Shown: in pieces, positions 8,765 through 17,315 of the stretch
How positions within the stretch are numbered: the stretch's first letter is position 1
How the letters are laid out: the number at the start of each line of letters is the position of its first letter
DNA from: an uncultured Succinatimonas sp.
GTDB taxonomy: Bacteria; Pseudomonadota; Gammaproteobacteria; Enterobacterales; Succinivibrionaceae
Assembly: GCA_900552905.1 (NCBI GenBank)
Contig: USBR01000005.1
Span: forward strand, 1-38,781
Direction of reading: 5' to 3'
Length of the DNA: 38,781 nucleotides
Notes under the pieces: generated by a model
Seen by the model: only the letters and a program-made list of their open reading frames with translations
Database searches by the model: none
What the model was told of the DNA's origin: nothing
Translations under genes and position numbers: made by a program

Positions 8765-10048
8765 TTACTTGCGGTTAAGAGCGCGCCAGGCGATATCCTT
8801 GCGATAGAACATACCGTCAAAGTGAACCTTTTCACATAAGGCATAAGCCTTATCGCGGGCTGCGGCAATATCCTTACCTAAGGCAGTAACGCATAAAACA
8901 CGACCACCAGCAGTTACGATATCATCACCCTTTTGGGCAGTACCGGCCTCAAAGATCTTCTCATCTTTGTCAGCGGCTGCATCTAAACCGGTGATAACAT
9001 CACCCTTGCGCGGGGAGGCTGGATAATTGTGGGCAGCTAAAACTACACCCACAGCCGGACGCTCATCATACTTGATGGTAGCATGCTCTAAACCACCGTC
9101 CTTGCAGGCTAAGAGGCACAGCTCGACGAGATCGGACTGCATACGCATCATGATAGGCTGAGTCTCAGGATCGCCAAAGCGGCAGTTGAACTCAACGACG
9201 CGTGGAGCTCCGTTCTTATCGATCATAAGACCTGCATATAAGAAGCCACGATAAGGAACACCATCACTTGCCATACCCTTTAAGGTCGGGTTGATGATTT
9301 CGTCCATAACCCGCTTGTAGACCTCAGGGGTAACTACCGGAGCTGGAGAATAGGCACCCATACCGCCGGTATTCGGGCCGGTATCACCATCGCCTACACG
9401 CTTATGATCCTGAGATGTTGCCATCGGCAGAGCAAACTTAGTGTCAGCCATGACGATGAAGGAGGCTTCTTCACCTTCCATGAACTCCTCGATAACGACA
9501 GAGGCGGAGGCATCACCAAACTCATGATCATCAAGCATAGAGTGGACAGCATCGATAGCTTCCTGCTCGGTCATAGCGACAACTACGCCCTTACCGGCAG
9601 CTAGGCCATCAGCCTTAATGACGATCGGCGCACCTTGCTTTTTGATGTATTCACAAGCTAAAGCGGTGTCAGTAAAGACCTCATAAGCGGCAGTCGGAAT
9701 ATGGTGACGCTTTAAGAAGTCCTTAGTGAAGGACTTAGAGCCTTCAAGGGCAGCGGCGGCTTTAGACGGACCAAAGACAGTTAAACCCTGCTTTGAAAAC
9801 TCATCGACAATACCGGCAACGAGCGGGGCCTCAGGTCCTACGATGGTAAGACCGATACCTTCTTCCTTAGCAAACTTAGCTAAACCCTCGATATCGCTAA
9901 CTTTGATATCGACGTTTTGCATCTTGTCTTCACGAGCTGTGGCCGGATTGCCCGGAGCTACATAAACGATATCGGCTAAAGGAGACTGAGCGGCCTTCCA
10001 TGCTAAGGCGTGCTCACGACCGCCGCTACCTACAACTAATACTTTCAT
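8765..10048 (-). CDS. purD: Phosphoribosylamine-glycine ligase (GARS)
   Basis: PurD joins phosphoribosylamine and glycine using ATP, the second step of de novo purine synthesis. The N-terminal VVGSGGREHALAWK motif, the ATP-grasp lysine segment PIVIKADGLAAGKGV, and the late VEFNCRFGDPETQ metal/ATP motif are all present. The length of 427 residues is normal (E. coli 429). GAGGAG precedes the ATG with good spacing. It lies 14 nt downstream of purH on the same strand, the usual purHD operon of gammaproteobacteria, and is followed by a strong terminator. Confidence 0.98.
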   Translation of the reverse strand: MKVLVVGSGGREHALAWKAAQSPLADIVYVAPGNPATAREDKMQNVDIKVSDIEGLAKFAKEEGIGLTIVGPEAPLVAGIVDEFSKQGLTVFGPSKAAAALEGSKSFTKDFLKRHHIPTAAYEVFTDTALACEYIKKQGAPIVIKADGLAAGKGVVVAMTEQEAIDAVHSMLDDHEFGDASASVVIEEFMEGEEASFIVMADTKFALPMATSQDHKRVGDGDTGPNTGGMGAYSPAPVVTPEVYKRVMDEIINPTLKGMASDGVPYRGFLYAGLMIDKNGAPRVVEFNCRFGDPETQPIMMRMQSDLVELCLLACKDGGLEHATIKYDERPAVGVVLAAHNYPASPRKGDVITGLDAAADKDEKIFEAGTAQKGDDIVTAGGRVLCVTALGKDIAAARDKAYALCEKVHFDGMFYRKDIAWRALNRK

Positions 10049-10062
10049 CGATAACTCCTCAA

Positions 10063-11652
10063 TTAGTGACGGAAATGGCGCATACCGGTGAAGACCATGG
10101 CAATGCCGTGCTCGTCAGCGGCATCAATGACTTCCTGATCACGGATAGAGCCACCTGGCTGAATGATGCACTTAATGCCAGCAGCTGCGGCGGCATCAAC
10201 ACCATCACGGAACGGGAAGAAGGCGTCAGAGGCTAAAGCGGCACCCTCTAAGGAGAGCTTAGCTTCTTCAGCACGCAGGCAGGCGATCTTAGCGGAGAAG
10301 ACGCGGCTAGTCTGACCACAACCGATACCTAAGGTCTGACGGTTGTTGGTATAAACGATGGCGTTAGACTTAGTGAACTTGCAGATCTTCCAAGCAAAGA
10401 GCATCTCAGCTAATTCAGCCTCAGACGGAGCACGCTTGGTGACAACCTTGAGATCCTCAGGCTTAACAACTTCTAAGTCAGCTTCCTGAACTAAGAGACC
10501 GCCGTTAACACGCTTGAAGTCAAGGCGCGGCTCTTCATTAGCTAAAGGACCGGTCTTTAATAAGCGGACATTCTTCTTGCGGGCAACCTCAGCGATGGCC
10601 TCGTCAGTAACATCAGGAGCGACAATAACCTCGCAGAACTGTCTGTCGATGATGGCCTTAGCAGTCTCACCATCTAAGGTCTTGTTGAAGGCGATAATAC
10701 CACCGAAAGCGGACTCGCTGTCGCAAGCGAAGGCGGCATCATAAGCTTCCTTGAGGTTAGCACCTAAAGCGGCACCACAAGGGTTAGCGTGCTTGACGAT
10801 GACACAGCACGGCTCGTCAAACTGACGGACGCACTCGATGGCAGCATCGGTATCGGCGATATTGTTATAGGATAATTCCTTACCTTGAAGCTGTACAGCA
10901 GTGCTGATGCCAGAGGCAGTAGCATTCAGATCGGTGTAGAAGGAAGCGTTCTGATGCGGGTTCTCACCATAGCGCATATTCTGCTTCTTGATGAAGCTGA
11001 GATTTAAGGTACGCGGTAAGACCGGAGCGCTACCATCATTTAAACCATAATCAGGTACCTTAGTACCAAAGTAGTTGGCAATGGCGGCATCATAAGCGGC
11101 GGTGTGCTCAAAAGCGGCGATGGCCAGATCAAAACGGGTAGCGAAGGTTAAAGCACCGGCGTTTTTATCCATCTCAGCGATGATACGCTCATAATCGCTA
11201 GCTCTAACAACGATGGCAACATCGCGGTTATTCTTAGCGGCGGCTCTAACCATGGTCGGACCACCGATGTCGATGTTCTCAATGGCACGCTCGAGCGGGC
11301 AATTAGGATCAGAGACAGTCTTTACAAAAGGATAGAGATTGACGACTACGAGATCGATAGGCTTGATGTCGTGCTCAGCCATAACGTCCTCGTCGATACC
11401 ACGACGACCGAGGATACCACCGTGGATCTTCGGGTGAAGAGTCTTGACGCGGCCATCCATCATTTCCGGGAATTTAGTATAGTCGGAAACCTCTACAGCA
11501 TTGATGCCGTTTTCGAGGAGTAATTTGGCAGTGCCACCAGTAGAAAGGATTTCAACATTGCGAGATTGTAATTGACGGGCAAACTCGACAACACCGGTCT
11601 TGTCAGAAACGCTGATAAGAGCGCGGCGGATGGGACGTAAGAGTTCTTCCAT
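10063..11652 (-). CDS. purH: Bifunctional AICAR transformylase/IMP cyclohydrolase
   Basis: PurH carries out the last two steps of IMP synthesis. The N-terminal MGS-like IMP cyclohydrolase domain starts at [12 protein letters not shown] and includes [20 protein letters not shown]. The C-terminal AICAR transformylase domain includes the catalytic VKHANPCG motif and ends in the conserved GMRHFRH. I place the start at 11652 (529 residues, as in E. coli) and not at the in-frame ATG at 11673. The AAGGAG at 11664-11669 serves the inner ATG, and homology begins there. A terminator-like hairpin lies just upstream, so expression may be attenuated. Confidence 0.97.
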   Translation of the reverse strand: MEELLRPIRRALISVSDKTGVVEFARQLQSRNVEILSTGGTAKLLLENGINAVEVSDYTKFPEMMDGRVKTLHPKIHGGILGRRGIDEDVMAEHDIKPIDLVVVNLYPFVKTVSDPNCPLERAIENIDIGGPTMVRAAAKNNRDVAIVVRASDYERIIAEMDKNAGALTFATRFDLAIAAFEHTAAYDAAIANYFGTKVPDYGLNDGSAPVLPRTLNLSFIKKQNMRYGENPHQNASFYTDLNATASGISTAVQLQGKELSYNNIADTDAAIECVRQFDEPCCVIVKHANPCGAALGANLKEAYDAAFACDSESAFGGIIAFNKTLDGETAKAIIDRQFCEVIVAPDVTDEAIAEVARKKNVRLLKTGPLANEEPRLDFKRVNGGLLVQEADLEVVKPEDLKVVTKRAPSEAELAEMLFAWKICKFTKSNAIVYTNNRQTLGIGCGQTSRVFSAKIACLRAEEAKLSLEGAALASDAFFPFRDGVDAAAAAGIKCIIQPGGSIRDQEVIDAADEHGIAMVFTGMRHFRH

Positions 11653-11679
11653 GATTAAGATAAGCTCCTTCATAATTAA

Positions 11680-11702
11680 AAAACCGGAATCATCCGGTAA
11701 AG
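11680..11702 (-). terminator. Terminator-like hairpin in the purH leader
   Basis: Read on the - strand, ACCGGA, loop TGAT and TCCGGT are followed directly by six T. It lies 27-50 nt before the purH start, with no - strand gene upstream for which it could be the natural end. It could be an attenuator for purH or the 3' end of a short - strand RNA. Confidence 0.6.
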
Positions 11703-11922
11703 CATATGCTCTATTTTATCAATTTAAATGCAAAAATGGGGAACAAATCACGGTTTTAGAACAAAAGAAGTGAAAATTAAGAAAAAAAAGTTTTTTTCCT
11801 TAAATATTTTTTTTTGAGTTTTGATTTTAATGAATATTATTGTATTTCAATAAGTTAGATACTAAAAGGGTCTTAAAAAGCCTAATTTTGCCTCTTTAAT
11901 ATCTGTGATAGAGTGCAATTTT
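11703..11922. other. AT-rich intergenic region with homopolymer tracts
   Basis: This stretch between purH and hup shows no ORF worth calling. It contains facing A and T tracts (about 11781-11797) and more T runs, which suggests intrinsically curved DNA or UP-element-like sequence. On the - strand a TAAAAT (11718-11713) could be a purH -10 element, but I see no good -35 partner. I found no purine-repressor palindrome. Confidence 0.4.
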
Positions 11923-11952
11923 TTGTGTAAATTCTTTAAACAGCAATATATA
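11923..11952 (+). promoter_or_regulatory. Possible hup promoter
   Basis: TTGTGT (11923-11928) and TATATA (11947-11952) are 18 bp apart. The start would be near 11960, giving an unusually long leader of about 135 nt before hup. The -10 region is a run of TA steps, so the exact hexamer is uncertain. Confidence 0.35.
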
Positions 11953-11966
11953 CTATATGGCCACAC

Positions 11967-12014
11967 CCGCACTTATAAGCCTAATTGAAGCGTAAAAAGC
12001 GCTTATAAATGCGG
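11967..12014 (+). ncRNA. Predicted long hairpin in the hup leader
   Basis: CCGCACTTATAAGC (11967-11980) pairs with GCTTATAAATGCGG (12001-12014) at 13 of 14 positions, around a 20-nt loop. A competing smaller hairpin pairs AAGCG (11988-11992) with CGCTT (12000-12004). It may be a leader element or part of a small RNA ending at the terminator at 12065. No known riboswitch family is recognised. Confidence 0.45.
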
Positions 12015-12041
12015 AAAAGAGTTAATTGGTTTCTTGTTGAG

Positions 12042-12065
12042 GCTGCTAAAAAGAGCAGCTTTTTT
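12042..12065 (+). terminator. Terminator-like hairpin 30 nt upstream of hup
   Basis: GCTGCT (12042-12047), loop AAAAAG and AGCAGC (12054-12059) are followed by six T. It sits inside the hup leader, with no + strand gene upstream, so it is either an attenuator or the end of a small RNA. Confidence 0.65.
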
Positions 12066-12094
12066 GCGGAAAAACACGATAGGAAAAATTTAAG

Positions 12095-12373
12095 ATGAAT
12101 AAGTCAGAACTTATTGAACAGATTGCTAAACGTTCCGGTTTACCTTTATCAGGTTCCCGTAAGGCCTTAGAGGCTGTTTTAGAGTGCGTCAGCGATGCTT
12201 TAGCTTCCGGTGACCGCGTGCAGCTCGTAGGCTTTGGTACCTTTAAGGTTACCGAGCGTAGCGCTCGTGAGGGTCGTAATCCGCAGACTGGTGAGGTTAT
12301 CAATATTCCTGCCACTAAGACCCCGTCCTTCAGCGCTGGTGCTGAGTTAAAGAAGGTTGTTAACGCTAAATAA
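12095..12373 (+). CDS. hup: Nucleoid-associated DNA-binding protein HU
   Basis: HU is a small basic dimeric protein that bends DNA and compacts the nucleoid. At 92 residues it is the usual length. The core QLVGFGTFKV, the GRNPQTGEVINIPA arm and the C-terminal helix are all present and close to E. coli HU. IHF is less likely, because the GRNPQTG arm and the overall sequence fit HU better. Which HU type (alpha or beta) it is cannot be said. The gene stands alone, behind a structured leader and in front of a strong terminator. AGGA lies 10 nt before the ATG. Confidence 0.95.
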   Translation: MNKSELIEQIAKRSGLPLSGSRKALEAVLECVSDALASGDRVQLVGFGTFKVTERSAREGRNPQTGEVINIPATKTPSFSAGAELKKVVNAK

Positions 12374-12380
12374 TCTTCAC

Positions 12381-12410
12381 AAGGTAGCCTGTAAAGGCTA
12401 CCCTTATTTT
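12381..12410 (+). terminator. Intrinsic terminator of hup
   Basis: GGTAGCC (12383-12389) and GGCTACC (12396-12402) form a perfect 7-bp stem with a 6-nt loop, followed by CTTATTTT, 10 nt after the hup stop. Confidence 0.88.
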
Positions 12411-12683
12411 CCTGCCTTAAATCCTCTCTCAGTCACGCTAAAATTACCTAGATTTTACTGAATTTATAATTATTTAGTATAAAACCTTTTTTCTCTTAGA
12501 TCTTAGGTGTAGTATGTGGCCTCTACATCAACCATACAAGATGTACTTATAGCTCAAAAATTTGCAAAACGCTTAGGGGTATAAGTCACACAATAACAAT
12601 AAGATTTTCCGTAAATTATTGCGGTGCGTTACAATAAATTCAGATTTTATTTTATTTATCTTTAGAGATTGAGGATTTTTGCT
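12411..12683. other. Intergenic region upstream of pgm
   Basis: No ORF or RNA gene is recognisable here. A weak promoter candidate, TTTCCG (12606-12611) with TACAAT (12630-12635) at 18-bp spacing, would start pgm transcripts near 12642. GAGGA at 12671-12675 is the pgm ribosome binding site. Confidence 0.35.
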
Positions 12684-14333
12684 ATGGCAATTCATGAACA
12701 TGCAGGTGAGAAAGCCCGCGATGAGGATTTAGTCAATATTCCGCGTCTGATGGCTGCTTACTATTTGAACCGTCCGAATATGGAGAATCCTGAGGAGCGT
12801 GTAGCCTTTGGTACTTCTGGTCACCGTGGTACTTCTCTTAACGGTTCATTTACTGAGTCTCACATCCTTGCCATTTCTCAGGCTATTGCCGAGTATCGTC
12901 AGAAAGAGGGTATTACCGGACCTTTATTCATCGGTATGGATACCCATGCGTTATCTGAGGCCGCTTTAGCTACTGCCATTGAGGTTTTAGGTGCTAACGG
13001 TGTTGAAGTCCGTATTGAGGCTGGCTTAGGTTATACTCCTACTCCTTCTATCTCCTTTGCCATTTTAAATTACAACAAGGGCCGTACTGAAGGCTTAGCT
13101 GACGGTATCGTGATTACTCCGTCTCACAATCCGCCTTCAAATGGTGGCTTTAAGTACAATCCTACCGATGGTGGCCCGGCTGGTACTGAGATCACCACTT
13201 GGGTTCAGGATCGTGCTAATGAGCTCTTACGCAATAATCTGCAGGGCATCAAGCGTGTTCCTTATGAGAAGGCCTTAAAGCTCCCTAATGTTAAAGAGCA
13301 TGATATGCTGACTCAGTATGTCGACGCTTTAGGCGAGATCATCGACATGGAAGCTATCTCTAAAGCGGGCCTGAGCATGGGTGTCGATCCTTTAGGTGGT
13401 TCTGGTCTTTACTATTGGGATCGCATTGCCGATAAGTATAAGCTCAACTTAAAGGTAGTAAATTACCGTGTTGATCCGACCTTCTCCTTTATGTGCTTAG
13501 ATCGCGATGGCAAGATCCGTATGGACTGCTCTTCTCCTTATGCCATGGCGGGTTTAATCAAGCTTAAGGATGATTTCGATATTGCCTGGGGTAATGATCC
13601 GGATTATGACCGTCACGGTATTGTCTGCCACAGCGGCCTTATGAACCCTAATCACTATCTCTCTGTTGCAATCGATTATATCTACAAGCACCGCCCGCAG
13701 TGGCCTCAGGAGGCAATGGTTGGTAAGACTGTAGTATCCTCTAACCTCATGAATCGTGTGGCCGCCGGTTTAGGCCGTAAGGCTTATGAGGTTCCGGTGG
13801 GCTTTAAGTGGTTCGTACCGGGCTTATTTGACAAGTCCTTAGCTTGGGGCTGTGAGGAGTCTGCTGGTGCTTCCTTCTTACGTAAGGATGGTAGCGTTTG
13901 GACTACTGATAAGGACGGTATTATCGCCTCCTTACTCTCTGCCGAAATTTTAGCTGTCACCGGTAAGGATCCGGCTGAGCACTTTAAGGATTTAACTGAC
14001 AAGTACGGTATGCCTTTCTACAATCGTGTTGATGCTCCGGCCACTCCGGCTCAAAAGAGCGCCTTAAAGAAACTCGATCCATCTGCAGTTGAAGCTGATA
14101 TGCTCGCCGGCGAGAAGATTGTTGACAAGCTCACCTGTGCTCCTGGCAATGGTGCCGCTATTGGTGGCTTGAAGGTTGTCACCGAAAATGGCTGGTTTGC
14201 CGCACGTCCGTCAGGCACTGAGAACGTCTACAAGATCTATATGGAGAGCTTCAAGGGTGATGAGCACTTAAAGAGCATCGAGACTGAGGCTCAGGAGATC
14301 GTCAATGCCGCTTTGAAAAAAGCCGGTGTCTAA
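12684..14333 (+). CDS. pgm: Phosphoglucomutase (alpha-D-glucose specific)
   Basis: Pgm interconverts glucose-1-phosphate and glucose-6-phosphate, linking glycolysis to glycogen and envelope sugar nucleotides. The catalytic phosphoserine loop is TPSHNPP (S147), the metal loop is NDPDYDRHG, the sugar loop is CEESAGAS, and the phosphate-binding loop is ARPSGTEN. The ATG at 12684 (549 residues, MAIHEHAG) matches the E. coli start and follows GAGGA with 8-nt spacing. An in-frame TTG at 12669 lies upstream of that site and is unlikely to be used. The gene is followed by its own terminator. Confidence 0.97.
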   Translation: MAIHEHAGEKARDEDLVNIPRLMAAYYLNRPNMENPEERVAFGTSGHRGTSLNGSFTESHILAISQAIAEYRQKEGITGPLFIGMDTHALSEAALATAIEVLGANGVEVRIEAGLGYTPTPSISFAILNYNKGRTEGLADGIVITPSHNPPSNGGFKYNPTDGGPAGTEITTWVQDRANELLRNNLQGIKRVPYEKALKLPNVKEHDMLTQYVDALGEIIDMEAISKAGLSMGVDPLGGSGLYYWDRIADKYKLNLKVVNYRVDPTFSFMCLDRDGKIRMDCSSPYAMAGLIKLKDDFDIAWGNDPDYDRHGIVCHSGLMNPNHYLSVAIDYIYKHRPQWPQEAMVGKTVVSSNLMNRVAAGLGRKAYEVPVGFKWFVPGLFDKSLAWGCEESAGASFLRKDGSVWTTDKDGIIASLLSAEILAVTGKDPAEHFKDLTDKYGMPFYNRVDAPATPAQKSALKKLDPSAVEADMLAGEKIVDKLTCAPGNGAAIGGLKVVTENGWFAARPSGTENVYKIYMESFKGDEHLKSIETEAQEIVNAALKKAGV

Positions 14334-14360
14334 GCTCTTAGTACTTTAAATTTATATAAG

Positions 14361-14393
14361 CCTCTGTGATAATGATCACAGAGGTTTTTTATT
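14361..14393 (+). terminator. Intrinsic terminator of pgm
   Basis: CCTCTGTGAT (14361-14370) and ATCACAGAGG (14375-14384) form a perfect 10-bp stem with loop AATG, followed by a T-rich tail. Confidence 0.93.
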
Positions 14394-14405
14394 TCAGGAG
14401 TCCCC

Positions 14406-15281
14406 ATGGCCGTTTCAATTCACGTAAATCCCGAGATTTTACAGCGCAAATATTCACTGATTGCTTTAGATTTAGACGGTACCTTATTGCGTAGCGATAA
14501 ATCCATCAGTGAGGCTACTAAAAAAGCACTGATTGCCGCAAAAGATCAAGGCTATACCATTGTGATTGCCACCGGCCGTCATCCTAAAAGTGCAGTACGC
14601 TATTTAGATGAGATCGGCTGTCTTAACGAAAAATCCTGTGCTATCTGTTTTAATGGTGGTGCGGAGATTTCTACTCAGGCCTATATCGATGCTCACGATG
14701 AGGTCAATTTCCCGGTTTTACATGCTGAATATGGCAGTGCTTTCGACGTCATGGCCATGGCTAAATTTGCCCACAGCATGGGCTGTAAGTTACATGCGTA
14801 TTCCCGCGATAGAGGCTTAGTTATCGAAGATCAAAATCCGTATACTCAGCGTGAGATCGATCATGGTCAGGTCGGCTTTTTAAAGACTGATTTTGAAAAT
14901 CTCGATAAAAACGAGCGTTTCTTTAAATTCCTCGTTGTCGGTGAGGATAATCTTTTAGATAAGGTCAGAGCTAATATTCCGGACTTTATTCATGAGCGTT
15001 TTGAAGTCATGCGCTCTGATCCTAGCTATCTTGAATTTATTCCTGGTCCTAGCACTAAGGGCAGTGCCCTTAAGGCTTTATGCCAGACTTTAAATATTCC
15101 CATCTCTGAGGCTGTAGCTTTTGGCGATGCGGAAAATGATATTGCTATGCTTAAAACTGCAGGTTTAGGTGTAGCTATGGGTAATGCCGCCTCTTATGTT
15201 AAGGATGAAGCTGATATTGTTACCTTAACTAATGATGAAGATGGTATTGCCGCAGTAGTGTTAAAGCTTCTTAATCGATAA
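14406..15281 (+). CDS. HAD hydrolase, Cof subfamily (sugar/flavin phosphatase type)
   Basis: This is a 291-residue haloacid-dehalogenase phosphatase with the type IIB cap of the Cof/YidA/YbiV group. Motif I is ALDLDGTLL near residues 20-28, motif II lies in IVIATGRHP, and motif IV is FGDAENDIAML with the following GVAMGNA. These enzymes dephosphorylate sugar phosphates, flavin mononucleotide or similar small molecules; the substrate cannot be predicted here. AGGAG precedes the ATG. It lies only 8 nt upstream of an ABC exporter gene, so the two are probably co-transcribed, but a functional link is not obvious. Confidence 0.88.
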   Translation: MAVSIHVNPEILQRKYSLIALDLDGTLLRSDKSISEATKKALIAAKDQGYTIVIATGRHPKSAVRYLDEIGCLNEKSCAICFNGGAEISTQAYIDAHDEVNFPVLHAEYGSAFDVMAMAKFAHSMGCKLHAYSRDRGLVIEDQNPYTQREIDHGQVGFLKTDFENLDKNERFFKFLVVGEDNLLDKVRANIPDFIHERFEVMRSDPSYLEFIPGPSTKGSALKALCQTLNIPISEAVAFGDAENDIAMLKTAGLGVAMGNAASYVKDEADIVTLTNDEDGIAAVVLKLLNR

Positions 15282-15289
15282 GGCTTAAT

Positions 15290-17083
15290 ATGTTTAAAAC
15301 CTCAATCTTTAAAAGTGAAAATCCTCAGGATGAGGCCCGCTTACGCGAGCGCTATCATGGTGCCGATAGCTTGCCGCTTAAGGTCTCGATCAAAGCGGCT
15401 TGGCATATGATCAAGATCTATTGGACCTCAAAGGATAGTCTGTGGTCATGGTTGTTATTGTCCTTAATTTTAGGTTTGACCGGCGGCTCTATCTATTTAG
15501 CTACTGCCATTAACACTTGGTATAAGGAATTTTGGGACACTATACAAAATTATGATCTTGAAGGTTTTAAATATCAGCTGATGATCTTTGCGATTTTAGC
15601 CTCGATCCATGTGGTAGTTTCAGTCTACAACTCTTATTTAAGATCGCGTCTGGCCATTTCCTGGCGTACTTGGTTTACAGGTAAGGTCATGCATGATTGG
15701 CTAGATAATGAAGCTTACTATAAGATGCAACTTGAAGATCGCAAGACAGAAAACCCCGATCAGCGTATTTCAGAAGATCTCAGTAGCTTTGTTACCTATA
15801 CCATATCCTTACTCTTAGGAACGCTTACCGATTTAGCTATGATTGGTACCTTTGGTGTGGTGTTATGGGATCTGTCAAATAGTGTCACTTTAACCTTATG
15901 GAATGATGCACAAATTACGCTTCCTGATGGTTATATGCTCTATTTAGCCTTAGGTTATGCCATTATCGGTACCGTTTTGACCTTCTTCTTAGGCAAGCCC
16001 TTAGTTAGACTTAATTTCAGACAGCAACGCTATGAAGCTGATTTTCGTTTCTCTTTGATCCGCGTGCGTGAAAATAGCGAGTCGATCTCTCTTTATCAAG
16101 GACAAGAGCAAGAAGAGGGCGTCTTAAGAAAGCGCTTCTTTAGCGTAGTTAAGAACTATATTAGACTTATTAACTGCGAAAAGCGTTTAGGCTTCTTTAC
16201 CCTAGGTTATGCTCAGTTAGCGGTGATTTTCCCGATCTTAATTGCAGCGCCGATGTACTTTGCTAAGATCATCACCATGGGCAGTATTATGCAGATTAGC
16301 TCAGCCTTTGGACGGGTGCAGGATTCCTTATCGACCTTGATAAGTAATTTCTCCGCGTGGGCCTCTTTTAAGGCGGTAGTCGATCGTCTAGCTTTATACT
16401 TTGACAGTATGGATAGCTCTGCAAATGTAGTGTGCCTAAAGGCGCAAAAGAGTGGCGATAGCTTTAGTCTTAAAAATTTAGAGGTGCAAACCCCACACGG
16501 TGAAATCCTCTGCACTAAGCTCAATTTAAGCCTTAAGCCAGGTCAGAGTTTACTTATTCGTGGTCCTTCAGGCTGTGGTAAGTCCACTTTGATTAAGACT
16601 ATTGCCGGGCTTTGGCCTTATGCACAAGGTGAAATCTATGAGATAGCAAATTCAGAGTGCTTATTTTTAAGTCAAAGACCGTATTTACCGCAAGGTACAT
16701 TACGTGAGGCCGCAGCTTATCCGCATGTAGCTGAAGAGCAGGGCCTTACTGAAAAGTACTTTAAGCTTTTAAATCTAGAGCATCTAATTGCGCATTTAGA
16801 TGAGGAAAATACCTGGTCGCAGATCCTATCTTTAGGTGAACAACAGCGTATAGCCTTTGTCAGAGCCTTACTCATAAAACCTGAAATCTTATTTTTAGAT
16901 GAGGCCACCTCAGCTTTAGATGAGCTTTTAGAAAGCCGCGCTTACGATCTCATTAAAGCTGAGATTCCGCAGTGCATTATGATAAGTGTCGGGCATAGAT
17001 CTTCTCTTATCAAGCGTCATGACTTGATGCTAAGTCCGCATGAGACTGAGCGTACCGCTTGGATTTTAAAAGAAAATATCTAA
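15290..17083 (+). CDS. ABC transporter, fused permease and ATPase (YddA/SbmA-like)
   Basis: The 597-residue inner-membrane protein has a transmembrane domain of the SbmA/BacA type (about residues 40-330, with NTWYKEFWDTIQNYD near the start) joined to one nucleotide-binding domain. ATPase motifs are Walker A GPSGCGKST (about 425-433), SQRPYLPQGT for the Q-loop, the family-typical signature SLGEQQRIAF, Walker B ILFLDEATSAL and the switch histidine in SVGHRS. Relatives include E. coli YddA and mycobacterial Rv1819c; import of cobalamin or peptides is known for some. The substrate here is unknown. It is followed by a strong terminator. Confidence 0.88.
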   Translation: MFKTSIFKSENPQDEARLRERYHGADSLPLKVSIKAAWHMIKIYWTSKDSLWSWLLLSLILGLTGGSIYLATAINTWYKEFWDTIQNYDLEGFKYQLMIFAILASIHVVVSVYNSYLRSRLAISWRTWFTGKVMHDWLDNEAYYKMQLEDRKTENPDQRISEDLSSFVTYTISLLLGTLTDLAMIGTFGVVLWDLSNSVTLTLWNDAQITLPDGYMLYLALGYAIIGTVLTFFLGKPLVRLNFRQQRYEADFRFSLIRVRENSESISLYQGQEQEEGVLRKRFFSVVKNYIRLINCEKRLGFFTLGYAQLAVIFPILIAAPMYFAKIITMGSIMQISSAFGRVQDSLSTLISNFSAWASFKAVVDRLALYFDSMDSSANVVCLKAQKSGDSFSLKNLEVQTPHGEILCTKLNLSLKPGQSLLIRGPSGCGKSTLIKTIAGLWPYAQGEIYEIANSECLFLSQRPYLPQGTLREAAAYPHVAEEQGLTEKYFKLLNLEHLIAHLDEENTWSQILSLGEQQRIAFVRALLIKPEILFLDEATSALDELLESRAYDLIKAEIPQCIMISVGHRSSLIKRHDLMLSPHETERTAWILKENI

Positions 17084-17113
17084 GATTTTCTCTTAAAGAT
17101 CGTAATTGAGCTT

Positions 17114-17147
17114 AACCCCAGTAAGTTTAAAACTTACTGGGGTTTTT
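17114..17147 (+). terminator. Intrinsic terminator of the HAD/ABC operon
   Basis: CCCCAGTAAGTT (17116-17127) pairs perfectly with AACTTACTGGGG (17131-17142), and TTTTT follows. Confidence 0.93.
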
Positions 17148-17252
17148 GCTTAAAGAAGCTTATGTCTTCAGAATAAGGTGAGATTTATAGATTAAGAAGT
17201 TTTGTTCCAAGCAAAACGCTATCTTTGGGGATTTAAGCTCAATGCTTTGATG

Positions 17253-17285
17253 TAAAAAAAAGACCTCCAACGTCGTGGAGGTCTT
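17253..17285 (-). terminator. Intrinsic terminator of the AGCS symporter gene
   Basis: AAGACCTCCA (17260-17269) and TGGAGGTCTT (17276-17285) form a perfect 10-bp stem. On the - strand it is followed by a run of T, 31 nt after the symporter stop. Confidence 0.93.
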
Positions 17286-17315
17286 AAACTCTAATTAAAG
17301 GATTTAATCACGATT

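Noticed and set aside
11653..11673. Seven-residue N-terminal extension of PurH
   Set aside because: The ATG at 11673 immediately precedes the AAGGAG that serves the inner ATG, and the family starts at the inner one.
11703..11960. Purine riboswitch or PurR box ahead of purH
   Set aside because: No conserved aptamer core and no clear ACGCAAACGTTTGCGT-like palindrome could be seen in the AT-rich sequence.
12669..12683. TTG start for pgm
   Set aside because: The GAGGA site lies after it, and homology begins at the ATG at 12684.
14406..17083. HAD phosphatase plus ABC exporter as a new natural-product or defence module
   Set aside because: The pair is only two common housekeeping-type families in one operon, with no biosynthetic or immune partner nearby.
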